From Nicotiana tabacum (lineage: Eukaryota; Streptophyta; Magnoliopsida; Solanales; Solanaceae), in assembly GCF_000715075.1 (NCBI RefSeq), contig NC_134095.1:43440806-43504805 (forward strand): a stretch of 64,000 nucleotides of DNA, in the 5' to 3' direction. Below, piece after piece: positions 34,701 through 49,220 of the stretch. The notes under the pieces are model-generated. The model searched no databases, was not told the origin of the DNA, and saw only the letters and a program-made list of their open reading frames with translations. Made by a program: the position numbers and the translations under genes. How positions within the stretch are numbered: the stretch's first letter is position 1; the number at the start of each line of letters is the position of its first letter.

Positions 34701-37700
34701 TGTCAAAATCTCAACTAGGGATTGGAACCCTATGTTGGCAAAATGCGACTAGGGAATGGAAGCCATATGTCGAAAAATCTCAACTAGGGATTGGAGCCAT
34801 GTGTTGGCAAAAGGCGACTAGGGTATGGAGGCTTTATGTCTAAAATCTCAACTAGGGATTGGAGTCCTATGTTAGCAAAAGGTGACGAGGGAATGGAGGC
34901 CCTATGTCTAAAAATCTCAACTAGGGATTTGAGCCCTATGTTGGCAAAAAGCGACTAGGTAATGAGGGCCCTATGTCAAAAAATCTCAACTAGGGATTGG
35001 AGTCCTATGTTGGCAAAAGGCGACTAGGGAATGGAGGCCCTATGTCTAAAATCTCAGCTAGGGATTGGAGTTGTATGTTGGCAAAAGGCGACTAGGGAAT
35101 GGATGCCCTGTGTCTAAAATCTCAACTAGGGATTGGAGCCATATGTTGGTAAAAGGAGATTAGGGAATGGAGGCCCTATGTCTAAAATTCTCAACTAGGG
35201 ATTGGAGCCCTATGTTGGTAAAAGGCGACAAAGGAATGGAGGCCCTATGTCTAAAAATCTCAACTAGGGATTGGAGCCCTATGTTGGAAAAAGGAGACTA
35301 GGGAATGGAGGCCATATGTCAAAAACTCTCAACTAGGGATTGGAGCCCTATGTTGGCAAAATGCGACTAGGGAATGGAATCCATATGTCGAAAAATCTCA
35401 ACTAGGGATTGGAGCCCTATGTTTGCAAAAGCCGACTAGGGAATTGAGGCCCTATGTCTAAAATCTCAACTAGGGATTGGAGCCCTATGTTGGAAAAATG
35501 AGACTAGGGAATGGAGGCCCTATGTCTAAAATCTCAACTAGGGATTGGAGTCCTATGTTAGCAAAAGGTGACGAGGGAATGGAGGCCCTATGTCTAAAAA
35601 TTTCAACTAAGGATTTGATCCCTATGTTGGCAAAAAGTGACTAGGTAATGGAGGCCCTACGTCGAAAAATCTCAACTAGGGATTGGAGCCCTATGTTAGC
35701 AAAAGACGACTAGGAAATGGAGGCCGTATGTCTAAAATCTCAACTTGAGATTGGAGTTGTATGTTGGCAAAAGGCGACTAGGGAATGGATGCCCTATGCC
35801 TAAAATCTCAACTAGGGATTGGAGCCATATGTTGGTATAAGGAGACTAGGGAATGGATGCCCTATGTCTAAAATTCTCAACTAGGTATTGGAGCCCTATG
35901 TTGGCAAAAGGCGACAAAGGAATGGAGGCCCTATGTCTAAAAATCTCAACTAGAGATTAGAGCCATATGTTGGCAAAAGCATACTAGGGAATGGAGGCCA
36001 TATGTCAAAAAATCTCAACTAGGGATTGGAGCCCTATGTTGGCAAAATGCGACTAGGGAATGGAAGCCATATGTCGAAAATTCTCAACTAGGGATTGGAG
36101 CCCTATGTTGGCAAAAGGCGACTAGGGAATGGAGGCCCTATGTCTAAAATCTCAACTAGGGATTGGAGCCGTATGTTGGCAAAAGGTGACTAGGAAATGG
36201 ATGCCCTATGTCTAAAATCTCAACTAGGGATTAGAGCCATATGTTGGCAAAAAAAGACTAGGGAATGGAGGCCCTATGTCTAAAATTCTCAACTAGGGAT
36301 TGGATCCCTATGTTGGCAAAAGGAGACTCGGGTATGAAGGCCATATGTCAAAATCTCAACTAGGGATTGGAACCCTATGTTGGCAAAATGCGACTAGGGA
36401 ATGGAAGCCATATGTCGAAAAATCTCAACTAGGGATTGGAGCCATGTGTTGGCAAAAGGCGACTAGGGTATGGAGGCTTTATGTCTAAAATCTCAACTAG
36501 GGATTGGAGTCCTATGTTAGCAAAAGGTGACGAGGGAATGGAGGCCCTATGTCTAAAAATCTCAACTAGGGATTTGAGCCCTATGTTGGCAAAAAGCGAC
36601 TAGGTAATGAGGGCCCTATGTCAAAAAATCTCAACTAGGGATTGGAGTCCTATGTTGGCAAAAGGCGACTAGGGAATGGAGGCCCTATGTCTAAAATCTC
36701 AGCTAGGGATTGGAGTTGTATGTTGGCAAAAGGCGACTAGGGAATGGATGCCCTGTGTCTAAAATCTCAACTAGGGATTGGAGCCATATGTTGGTAAAAG
36801 GAGATTAGGGAATGGAGGCCCTATGTCTAAAATTCTCAACTAGGGATTGGAGCCCTATGTTGGTAAAAGGCGACAAAGGAATGGAGGCCCTATGTCTAAA
36901 AATCTCAACTAGGGATTGGAGCCCTATGTTGGAAAAAGGAGACTAGGGAATGGAGGCCATATGTCAAAAACTCTCAACTAGGGATTGGAGCCCTATGTTG
37001 GCAAAATGCGACTAGGGAATGGAATCCATATGTCGAAAAATCTCAACTAGGGATTGGAGCCCTATGTTTGCAAAAGCCGACTAGGGAATTGAGGCCCTAT
37101 GTCTAAAATCTCAACTAGGGATTGGAGCCCTATGTTGGAAAAATGAGACTAGGGAATGGAGGCCCTATGTCTAAAATCTCAACTAGGGATTGGAGTCCTA
37201 TGTTAGCAAAAGGTGACGAGGGAATGGAGGCCCTATGTCTAAAAATTTCAACTAAGGATTTGATCCCTATGTTGGCAAAAAGCGACTAGGTAATGGAGGC
37301 CCTATGTCGAAAAATCTCAACTAGGGATTGGAGCCCTATGTTAGCAAAAGGCGACTAGGAAATGGAGGCCGTATGTCTAAAATCTCAACTTGAGATTGGA
37401 GTTGTATGTTGGCAAAAGGCGACTAGGGAATGGATGCCCTATGCCTAAAATCTCAACTAGGGATTGGAGCCATATGTTGGTATAAGGAGACTAGGGAATG
37501 GATGCCCTATGTCTAAAATTCTCAACTAGGTATTGGAGCCCTATGTTGGCAAAAGGCGACAAAGGAATGGAAGCCCTATGTCTAAAAATCTCAACTAGAG
37601 ATTAGAGCCATATGTTGGCAAAAGCATACTAGGGAATGGAGGCCATATGTCAAAAAATCTCAACTAGGGATTGGAGCCCTATATTGGCAAAATGCGACTA

Positions 37701-38530
37701 GGGAATGGAAGCCATATGTCGAAAATTCTCAACTAGGGATTGGAGCCCTATGTTGGCAAAAGGCGACTAGGGAATGGAGGCCCTATGTCTAAAATATCAG
37801 CTAGGGATTGGAGCCGTATGTTGGCAAAAGGTGACTAGGAAATGGATGCCCTATGTCTAAAATCTCAACTAGGGATTAGAGCCATATAATTGGCAAAAAA
37901 AGACTAGGGAATGGAGGCCCTATGTCTAAAATTCTCAACTAGGGATTGGAGCCCTATGTTGGCAAAAGGCGACAAAGGAATGCAGTCCCTATATCTAAAA
38001 ATCTCAACTTGGGATTGGAGCCCTACGTTGGCAAAAGGCGACTAGGGAATGGAGGCCCTATGTCGAAAAATCTCAACTAGGGATTGGTGCCCTATGTTTG
38101 CAAAAGACAACTAGGGAATTGAGGCCATATGTCTAAAAATCTCAACTAGGGATTGGAGCCCTATGTTGGCAAAAGGCGAGTAGGGAATGGAAGCCCTATG
38201 TCTAAAATCACAACTTGGGATTGGAGCCCTACGTTGGCAAAAGGAGACTAGGAAATGGAGGCCCTATGTCGAAAAATCTCAACTAGGGATTGGTGCCCTA
38301 TGTTGGCAAAAGACAACTAGGGAATGGAGGCCATATGTCGAAAAATCTCAACTAGGGATTGGAGCCCTATGTTGGCAAAAGGCGAGTAGTGAATGGAGGC
38401 CCTACATCTAAATTCTCAACTAGGGATTGGAGCCCTATGTTGGCAAAAGACGACTAGGGAATGGAGGCCCTATGTCTACAAATCTCAACTAGGGATTGGA
38501 GCCCTATATTGGCAAAGGGCGGCTAGGGAA
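31700..38530 (+). repeat. Satellite sub-block with tandem copies of a ~1.6-kb cassette
   Basis: A cassette opening with GATCCCTATGTTGGCAAAAG and GACTCGGGTATGAAGGCC occurs at about 32186, 34655 and 36300, and again at 39387 and 44735. About 1.5 kb of near-identical sequence follows each. Offsets of 2469 and 1645 bp equal 36 and 24 monomers. A few copy-specific changes exist, such as AAAAAGTGACTAGG near 35634 against AAAAAGCGACTAGG in other copies. Confidence 0.8.
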
Positions 38531-41500
38531 TGGAGGCCCTATGTCTAAAATCTCAACTAGGGATTGGAGCCCTATTTTAGCAAAAGGCGACTAGGGAATG
38601 GAGGCCCTATGTCTAAAATGTCAACAAGGGATTGGAGCCCTATGTTAGCAAAAGATGACTAGGGAATAGATGCCCTATGTCTAAAAATCTCAACTAGGGA
38701 GTGGAGCCCTATGTTGGCAAAAGAAAACTAGAGAATAGAGGAACTATGTCTTAAAATCTCAACTAGGGATTGGAGACCTATGTTGGCAAAAGGCGACAAG
38801 GGAATGGAGACCCTATGTCTAAAATCTCAACTAGGAATTGGAGACCTATGTTGGCAAAAGGCAACTAGGGAATGGAGACCCTATATCGAAAAATCTCAAC
38901 TAGGGATTGGAGCCCTATGTTGGCAAAAGGCGACTAAGGAATGAAGGCCCTATGTCTAAAAATCTCAACTAGGGATTTGAGCCCTATGTTGGAGAAAGCG
39001 GACTAGATAATGGAGGCCCTTTGTCTAAAATCTCAACTAGGGATTGGAGTCCTATATTAGCAAATGGTGACGAGGAAATGGAGGCCCTATGTCTAAAAAT
39101 CTCAACTAGGGATTTCAGCCCTATGTTGGCAAAAAGCGACTAGGTAATGGAGGCCCTATGTCGAAAAATCTCAACTATGGATTGGAGCCCTATGTTGGCA
39201 AAAGGCGACTAGGGAATGGAGGCCCTATGTCTAAAATCTCAAATTGGGATTGGAGTTCTATGTTGTCAAAAGGCGACTAGGGAATGGATGCCCTATGTCT
39301 AAAATATCAACTAGGGATTGGAGCCATATGTTGGTAAAAGGAGACTAGGGAATGGAGGCCCTATGTCTAAAATTCTCAACTAGGGATTGGATCCCTATGT
39401 TGGCAAAAGGAGACTCGGGTATGAAGGCCATATGTCAAAATCTCAACTAGGGATTGGAACCCTATGTTGGCAAAATGCGACTAGGGAATGGAAGCCATAT
39501 GTCGAAAAATCTCAACTAGGGATTGGAGCCATGTGTTGGCAAAAGGCGACTAGGGTATGGAGGCTTTATGTCTAAAATCTCAACTAGGGATTGGAGTCCT
39601 ATGTTAGCAAAAGGTGACGAGGGAATGGAGGCCCTATGTCTAAAAATCTCAACTAGGGATTTGAGCCCTATGTTGGCAAAAAGCGACTAGGTAATGAGGG
39701 CCCTATGTCAAAAAATCTCAACTAGGGATTGGAGTCCTATGTTGGCAAAAGGCGACTAGGGAATGGAGGCCCTATGTCTAAAATCTCAGCTAGGGATTGG
39801 AGTTGTATGTTGGCAAAAGGCGACTAGGGAATGGATGCCCTGTGTCTAAAATCTCAACTAGGGATTGGAGCCATATGTTGGTAAAAGGAGATTAGGGAAT
39901 GGAGGCCCTATGTCTAAAATTCTCAACTAGGGATTGGAGCCCTATGTTGGTAAAAGGCGACAAAGGAATGGAGGCCCTATGTCTAAAAATCTCAACTAGG
40001 GATTGGAGCCCTATGTTGGAAAAAGGAGACTAGGGAATGGAGGCCATATGTCAAAAACTCTCAACTAGGGATTGGAGCCCTATGTTGGCAAAATGCGACT
40101 AGGGAATGGAATCCATATGTCGAAAAATCTCAACTAGGGATTGGAGCCCTATGTTTGCAAAAGCCGACTAGGGAATTGAGGCCCTATGTCTAAAATCTCA
40201 ACTAGGGATTGGAGCCCTATGTTGGAAAAATGAGACTAGGGAATGGAGGCCCTATGTCTAAAATCTCAACTAGGGATTGGAGTCCTATGTTAGCAAAAGG
40301 TGACGAGGGAATGGAGGCCCTATGTCTAAAAATTTCAACTAAGGATTTGATCCCTATGTTGGCAAAAAGCGACTAGGTAATGGAGGCCCTATGTCGAAAA
40401 ATCTCAACTAGGGATTGGAGCCCTATGTTAGCAAAAGGCGACTAGGAAATGGAGGCCGTATGTCTAAAATCTCAACTTGAGATTGGAGTTGTATGTTGGC
40501 AAAAGGCGACTAGGGAATGGATGCCCTATGCCTAAAATCTCAACTAGGGATTGGAGCCATATGTTGGTATAAGGAGACTAGGGAATGGATGCCCTATGTC
40601 TAAAATTCTCAACTAGGTATTGGAGCCCTATGTTGGCAAAAGGCGACAAAGGAATGGAGGCCCTATGTCTAAAAATCTCAACTAGAGATTAGAGCCATAT
40701 GTTGGCAAAAGCATACTAGGGAATGGAGGCCATATGTCAAAAAATCTCAACTAGGGATTGGAGCCCTATGTTGGCAAAATGCGACTAGGGAATGGAAGCC
40801 ATATGTCGAAAATTCTCAACTAGGGATTGGAGCCCTATGTTGGCAAAAGGCGACTAGGGAATGGAGGCCCTATGTCTAAAATCTCAACTAGGGATTGGAG
40901 CCGTATGTTGGCAAAAGGTGACTAGGAAATGGATGCCCTATGTCTAAAATCTCAACTAGGGATTAGAGCCATATGTTGGCAAAAAAAGACTAGGGAATGG
41001 AGGCCCTATGTCTAAAATTCTCAACTAGGGATTGGAGCCCTATGTTGGCAAAAGGCGACAAAGGAATGGAGGCCCTATGTCTAAAAATCTCAACTCGGGA
41101 TTGGAGCCCTATGTTGGCAAAAGGAGACTAGGGAATGGAGGCCCTATGTCAAAAAATCTCAACTAGGGATTGGAGCCCTATGTTGGCAAAATGTGACTAG
41201 GGAATGGAAGCCATATGTCGAAAAATCTCAACTAGGGATTGGAGCCCTATGTTGGAAAAAGGCGACTATGGAATGGAGGCCCTATGTCTAAAATCTCAAA
41301 TAGGGATTGGAGCCGTATGTTGACAAAAGGCTACTAGGAAATGGATGACCTATGTCTAAAATCTCAACTAGGGATTAGAGCCATATGTTGGCAAAAAAAG
41401 ACTAGGGAATGGACGCCCTATGTCTAAAATTCTCAACTAGGGATTTAAGCCCTATGCTGGCAAAAGGAGAGTAGAGAATGGAAGCCCTATGTCTAAAATC

Positions 41501-43870
41501 TCAACAAGGGATTGGAGTCGTATGTTGGCAAAAGCGACTAGGAAATGGATGTCCTCTTTCTAAAATCTCAACTAGGGATTAGAGCCATATGTTGGCAAAA
41601 AAAGACTAGGAAATGGAGGCCCTATGTCTAAAATTCTCAACTAGGGATTGGAGCCGTATGTTGGAAAAAGGCGACAAAGGAATGGAGGCCATATGTACAA
41701 AAATCTCAACTAGGGATTGGAACCCTATGTTGGCAAAATGCGACTAGGGAATGGAAGCCATATGTCGAAAAATCTCAACTAGGGATTGGAGCCCTATGTT
41801 GGCAAAAGGCGACTAGGGAATGGAGGCCCTATGTCTAAAATCTCAACTAGGGATTGGAGCCCTATTTTAGCAAAAGGCGACGAGTGAATGGAGGCCCTAT
41901 GTCTAAAAATATCAACTAGGGATTTGAGCCCTATGTAGTCAAAAATCGACTAGGTAATGGGGGCCCTATGTAGAAAAATCTCAACTAGGGATTAGAGACC
42001 TATGTTGGCAAAAGGCGACTAGGGAATGGAGGCCCTATGTCTAAAATCTCAGCTTGGGATTGGAGTTGTATGTTGGAAAAAGGGGACTAGGGAATGGATG
42101 CCCTGTGTCTAAAATCTCAACTAGGGACTGGAGCCATATGTTGGCAAAAGGCGACTAGGGAATGGAGGCCCGATGTCAAAAAATCTCAACTAGGGATTGG
42201 AGCCCTATGTTTGCAAAATGCGACTAGGGAATGGAAGCCATATGTCGAAAAATCTCAACTAGGGATTGGAGCTCTATGTTGGCAAAAGGCGACTAGGGAA
42301 TGGAGGCCCTATGTCTAAAATCTCAACTAGGGATTGGAGTCCTATGTTAGCAAAAGGTGACGAGGGAATGGAGGCCCTATGTCTAAAAATCTCAACTAGG
42401 GATTTGAGCCCTATGTTGGCAAAAAGCGACTTGGTAATGGGGGCCCTATAGCGAAAAATCTCAACTAGGGATTGGAGCCCTATGTTAGCAAAAGGCGACT
42501 AGGAAATGGAGGCCGTATGTCTAAAATCTCAACTTGAGATTGGATTTGTATGTTAGCAAAAGGCGACTAGGGAATGGATGCCCTATGTCTAAAATCTCAA
42601 CTAGGGATTGGAGCCATATGTTGGTATAAGGAGACTAGGGAATGGAGGCCCTATGTCTAAAATTCTCAACTAGGTATTGGAGCCCTATGTTGGCAAAAGG
42701 CGACAAAGGAATGGAGGCCCTATGTCTAAAAATCTCAACTAGAGATTAGAGCCATATGTTGGCAAAAGCATACTAGGGAATGGAGGCCATATGTCAAAAA
42801 ATCTCAACTAGGGATTGGAGCCCTATGTTGGCAAAATGCGACTAGGGAATGGAAGCCATATGTCGAAAATTCTCAACTAGGGATTGGAGCCCTATGTTGG
42901 CAAAAGGCGACTAGGGAATGGAGGCCCTATGTCTAAAATCTCAACTAGGGATTGGAGCCGTATGTTGGCAAAAGGTGACTAGGAAATGGATGCCCTATGT
43001 CTAAAATCTCAACTAGGGATTAGAGCCATATGTTGGCAAAAAAGGACTAGGGAATGGAGGCCCTATGTCTAAAATTCTCAACTAGGGATTGGAGCCCTAT
43101 GTTGGCAAAAGGAGACAAAGGAATGGAGGCCCTATGTCTAAAAATCTTAACTCGGGATTGGAGCCCTATGTTGGCAAAAGGCGACTAGGGAATGGAGGCC
43201 CTATGTCAAAAAATCTCAACTAGGGATTGGAGCCCTATGTTGGCAAAATGTGACTAGGGAATGGAAGCCATATGTCGAAAAATCTCAACTAGGGATTGGA
43301 GCCCTATGTTGGCAAAAGGCGACTATGGAATGGAGGCCCTATGTCTAAAATCTCAAATAGGGATTGGAGCCGTATGTTGACAAAAGGCGACTAGGAAATG
43401 GATGACCTATGTCTAAAATCTCAACTAGGGATTAGAGCCATTTGTTGGCAAAAAAAGACTAGGGAATGGACGCCCTATGTCTAAAATTCTCAACTAGGGA
43501 TTTAAGCCCTATGCTGGCAAAAGGAGAGTAGAGAATGGAAGCCCTATGTCTAAAATCTCAACAAGGGATTGGAGTCGTATGTTGGCAAAAGGCGACTAGG
43601 AAATGGATGTCCTCTTTCTAAAATCTCAACTAGGGATTAGAGCCATATGTTGGCAAAAAAAGACTAGGGAATGGAGGCCCTATGTCTAAAATTCTCAACT
43701 AGGGATTGGAGCCGTATGTTGGAAAAAGGCGACAAAGGAATGGAGGCCATATGTAAAAAAATCTCAACTAGGGATTGGAACCCTATGTTGGCAAAATGCG
43801 ACTAGGGAATGGAAGCCATATGTCGAAAAATCTCAACTAGGGATTGGAGCCCTATGTTGGCAAAAGGCGA
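38530..43870 (+). repeat. 5348-bp higher-order unit, copy 1
   Basis: Markers here recur exactly 5348 bp later: GATCCCTATGTTGG at 39385, GGACGCCC at 41411 and 43468, and the variant run at 42094. The unit is 78 monomers long. It contains a nested duplication of about 2057 bp (the GGACGCCC marker at 41411 and 43468). Confidence 0.85.
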
Positions 43871-46800
43871 CTAGGGAATGGAGGCCCTATGTCTAAAATC
43901 TCAACTAGGGATTGGAGCCCTATTTTAGCAAAAGGCGACTAGGGAATGGAGGCCCTATGTCTAAAATGTCAACAAGGGATTGGAGCCCTATGTTAGCAAA
44001 AGATGACTAGGGAATAGATGCCCTATGTCTAAAAATCTCAACTAGGGAGTGGAGCCCTATGTTGGCAAAAGAAAACTAGAGAATAGAGGAACTATGTCTT
44101 AAAATCTCAACTAGGGATTGGAGACCTATGTTGGCAAAAGGCGACAAGGGAATGGAGACCCTATGTCTAAAATCTCAACTAGGAATTGGAGACCTATGTT
44201 GGCAAAAGGCAACTAGGGAATGGAGACCCTATATCGAAAAATCTCAACTAGGGATTGGAGCCCTATGTTGGCAAAAGGCGACTAAGGAATGAAGGCCCTA
44301 TGTCTAAAAATCTCAACTAGGGATTTGAGCCCTATGTTGGAGAAAGCGGACTAGATAATGGAGGCCCTTTGTCTAAAATCTCAACTAGGGATTGGAGTCC
44401 TATATTAGCAAATGGTGACGAGGAAATGGAGGCCCTATGTCTAAAAATCTCAACTAGGGATTTCAGCCCTATGTTGGCAAAAAGCGACTAGGTAATGGAG
44501 GCCCTATGTCGAAAAATCTCAACTATGGATTGGAGCCCTATGTTGGCAAAAGGCGACTAGGGAATGGAGGCCCTATGTCTAAAATCTCAAATTGGGATTG
44601 GAGTTCTATGTTGTCAAAAGGCGACTAGGGAATGGATGCCCTATGTCTAAAATATCAACTAGGGATTGGAGCCATATGTTGGTAAAAGGAGACTAGGGAA
44701 TGGAGGCCCTATGTCTAAAATTCTCAACTAGGGATTGGATCCCTATGTTGGCAAAAGGAGACTCGGGTATGAAGGCCATATGTCAAAATCTCAACTAGGG
44801 ATTGGAACCCTATGTTGGCAAAATGCGACTAGGGAATGGAAGCCATATGTCGAAAAATCTCAACTAGGGATTGGAGCCATGTGTTGGCAAAAGGCGACTA
44901 GGGTATGGAGGCTTTATGTCTAAAATCTTAACTAGGGATTGGAGTCCTATGTTAGCAAAAGGTGACGAGGGAATGGAGGCCCTATGTCTAAAAATCTCAA
45001 CTAGGGATTTGAGCCCTATGTTGGCAAAAAGCGACTAGGTAATGAGGGCCCTATGTCAAAAAATCTCAACTAGGGATTGGAGTCCTATGTTGGCAAAAGG
45101 CGACTAGGGAATGGAGGCCCTATGTCTAAAATCTCAGCTAGGGATTGGAGTTGTATGTTGGCAAAAGGCGACTAGGGAATGGATGCCCTGTGTCTAAAAT
45201 CTCAACTAGGGATTGGAGCCATATGTTGGTAAAAGGATATTAGGGAATGGAGGCCCTATGTCTAAAATTCTCAACTAGGGATTGGAGCCCTATGTTGGTA
45301 AAAGGCGACAAAGGAATGGAGGCCCTATGTCTAAAAATCTCAACTAGGGATTGGAGCCCTATGTTGGAAAAAGGAGACTAGGGAATGGAGGCCATATGTC
45401 AAAAACTCTCAACTAGGGATTGGAGCCCTATGTTGGCAAAATGCGACTAGGGAATGGAATCCATATGTCGAAAAATCTCAACTAGGGATTGGAGCCCTAT
45501 GTTTGCAAAAGCCGACTAGGGAATTGAGGCCCTATGTCTAAAATCTCAACTAGGGATTGGAGCCCTATGTTGGAAAAATGAGACTAGGGAATGGAGGCCC
45601 TATGTCTAAAATCTCAACTAGGGATTGGAGTCCTATGTTAGCAAAAGGTGACGAGGGAATGGAGGCCCTATGTCTAAAAATTTCAACTAAGGATTTGATC
45701 CCTATGTTGGCAAAAAGCGACTAGGTAATGGAGGCCCTATGTCGAAAAATCTCAACTAGGGATTGGAGCCCTATGTTAGCAAAAGGCGACTAGGAAATGG
45801 AGGCCGTATGTCTAAAATCTCAACTTGAGATTGGAGTTGTATGTTGGCAAAAGGCGACTAGGGAATGGATGCCCTATGCCTAAAATCTCAACTAGGGATT
45901 GGAGCCATATGTTGGTATAAGGAGACTAGGGAATGGATGCCCTATGTCTAAAATTCTCAACTAGGTATTGGAGCCCTATGTTGGCAAAAGGCGACAAAGG
46001 AATGGAGGCCCTATGTCTAAAAATCTCAACTAGAGATTAGAGCCATATGTTGGCAAAAGCATACTAGGGAATGGAGGCCATATGTCAAAAAATCTCAACT
46101 AGGGATTGGAGCCCTATGTTGGCAAAATGCGACTAGGGAATGGAAGCCATATGTCGAAAATTCTCAACTAGGGATTGGAGCCCTATGTTGGCAAAAGGCG
46201 ACTAGGGAATGGAGGCCCTATGTCTAAAATCTCAACTAGGGATTGGAGCCGTATGTTGGCAAAAGGTGACTAGGAAATGGATGCCCTATGTCTAAAATCT
46301 CAACTAGGGATTAGAGCCATATGTTGGCAAAAAAAGACTAGGGAATGGAGGCCCTATGTCTAAAATTCTCAACTAGGGATTGGAGCCCTATGTTGGCAAA
46401 AGGCGACAAAGGAATGGAGGCCCTATGTCTAAAAATCTCAACTCGGGATTGGAGCCCTATGTTGGCAAAAGGAGACTAGGGAATGGAGGCCCTATGTCAA
46501 AAAATCTCAACTAGGGATTGGAGCCCTATGTTGGCAAAATGTGACTAGGGAATGGAAGCCATATGTCGAAAAATCTCAACTAGGGATTGGAGCCCTATGT
46601 TGGAAAAAGGCGACTATGGAATGGAGGCCCTATGTCTAAAATCTCAAATAGGGATTGGAGCCGTATGTTGACAAAAGGCGACTAGGAAATGGATGACCTA
46701 TGTCTAAAATCTCAACTAGGGATTAGAGCCATATGTTGGCAAAAAAAGACTAGGGAATGGACGCCCTATGTCTAAAATTCTCAACTAGGGATTTAAGCCC

Positions 46801-49220
46801 TATGCTGGCAAAAGGAGAGTAGAGAATGGAAGCCCTATGTCTAAAATCTCAACAAGGGATTGGAGTCGTATGTTGGCAAAAGCGACTAGGAAATGGATGT
46901 CCTCTTTCTAAAATCTCAACTAGGGATTAGAGCCATATGTTGGCAAAAAAAGACTAGGGAATGGAGGCCCTATGTCTAAAATTCTCAACTAGGGATTGGA
47001 GCCGTATGTTGGAAAAAGGCGACAAAGGAATGGAGGCCATATGTACAAAAATCTCAACTAGGGATTGGAACCCTATGTTGGCAAAATGCGACTAGGGAAT
47101 GGAAGCCATATGTCGAAAAATCTCAACTAGGGATTGGAGCCCTATGTTGGCAAAAGGCGACTAGGGAATGGAGGCCCTATGTCTAAAATCTCAACTAGGG
47201 ATTGGAGCCCTATTTTAGCAAAAGGCGACGAGTGAATGGAGGCCCTATGTCTAAAAATATCAACTAGGGATTTGAGCCCTATGTAGTCAAAAATCGACTA
47301 GGTAATGGGGGCCCTATGTAGAAAAATCTCAACTAGGGATTAGAGACCTATGTTGGCAAAAGGCGACTAGGGAATGGAGGCCCTATGTCTAAAATCTCAG
47401 CTTGGGATTGGAGTTGTATGTTGGAAAAAGGGGACTAGGGAATGGATGCCCTGTGTCTAAAATCTCAACTAGGGACTGGAGCCATATGTTGGCAAAAGGC
47501 GACTAGGGAATGGAGGCCCGATGTCAAAAAATCTCAACTAGGGATTGGAGCCCTATGTTTGCAAAATGCGACTAGGGAATGGAAGCCATATGTCGAAAAA
47601 TCTCAACTAGGGATTGGAGCTCTATGTTGGCAAAAGGCGACTAGGGAATGGAGGCCCTATGTCTAAAATCTCAACTAGGGATTGGAGTCCTATGTTAGCA
47701 AAAGGTGACGAGGGAATGGAGGCCCTATGTCTAAAAATCTCAACTAGGGATTTGAGCCCTATGTTGGCAAAAAGCGACTTGGTAATGGGGGCCCTATGTC
47801 GAAAAATCTCAACTAGGGATTGGAGCCCTATGTTAGCAAAAGGCGACTAGGAAATGGAGGCCGTATGTCTAAAATCTCAACTTGAGATTGGATTTGTATG
47901 TTAGCAAAAGGCGACTAGGGAATGGATGCCCTATGTCTAAAATCTCAACTAGGGATTGGAGCCATATGTTGGTATAAGGAGACTAGGGAATGGAGGCCCT
48001 ATGTCTAAAATTCTCAACTAGGTATTGGAGCCCTATGTTGGCAAAAGGCGACAAAGGAATGGAGGCCCTATGTCTAAAAATCTCAACTAGAGATTAGAGC
48101 CATATGTTGGCAAAAGCATACTAGGGAATGGAGGCCATATGTCAAAAAATCTCAACTAGGGATTGGAGCCCTATGTTGGCAAAATGCGACTAGGGAATGG
48201 AAGCCATATGTCGAAAATTCTCAACTAGGGATTGGAGCCCTATGTTGGCAAAAGGCGACTAGGGAATGGAGGCCCTATGTCTAAAATCTCAACTAGGGAT
48301 TGGAGCCGTATGTTGGCAAAAGGTGACTAGGAAATGGATGCCCTATGTCTAAAATCTCAACTAGGGATTAGAGCCATATGTTGGCAAAAAAGGACTAGGG
48401 AATGGAGGCCCTATGTCTAAAATTCTCAACTAGGGATTGGAGCCCTATGTTGGCAAAAGGAGACAAAGGAATGGAGGCCCTATGTCTAAAAATCTCAACT
48501 CGGGATTGGAGCCCTATGTTGGCAAAAGGCGACTAGGGAATGGAGGCCCTATGTCAAAAAATCTCAACTAGGGATTGGAGCCCTATGTTGGCAAAATGTG
48601 ACTAGGGAATGGAAGCCATATGTCGAAAAATCTCAACTAGGGATTGGAGCCCTATGTTGGCAAAAGGCGACTATGGAATGGAGGCCCTATGTCTAAAATC
48701 TCAAATAGGGATTGGAGCCGTATGTTGACAAAAGGCGACTAGGAAATGGATGACCTATGTCTAAAATCTCAACTAGGGATTAGAGCCATATGTTGGCAAA
48801 AAAAGACTAGGGAATGGACGCCCTATGTCTAAAATTCTCAACTAGGGATTTAAGCCCTATGCTGGCAAAAGGAGAGTAGAGAATGGAAGCCCTATGTCTA
48901 AAATCTCAACAAGGGATTGGAGTCGTATGTTGGCAAAAGGCGACTAGGAAATGGATGTCCTCTTTCTAAAATCTCAACTAGGGATTAGAGCCATATGTTG
49001 GCAAAAAAAGACTAGGGAATGGAGGCCCTATGTCTAAAATTCTCAACTAGGGATTGGAGCCGTATGTTGGAAAAAGGCGACAAAGGAATGGAGGCCATAT
49101 GTAAAAAAATCTCAACTAGGGATTGGAACCCTATGTTGGCAAAATGCGACTAGGGAATGGAAGCCATATGTCGAAAAATCTCAACTAGGGATTGGAGCCC
49201 TATGTTGGCAAAAGGCGACT
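43871..49220 (+). repeat. 5348-bp higher-order unit, copy 2
   Basis: The matching markers lie at 44733, 46759, 48816 and 47442. The copies are nearly identical, with scattered single-base changes. Similarity to copy 1 ends near 49.26 kb, where copy 1 has TATTTTAGCAAAAGGCGAC and this side has TGTGTTAGCAAAAGGTGAC. Confidence 0.85.
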
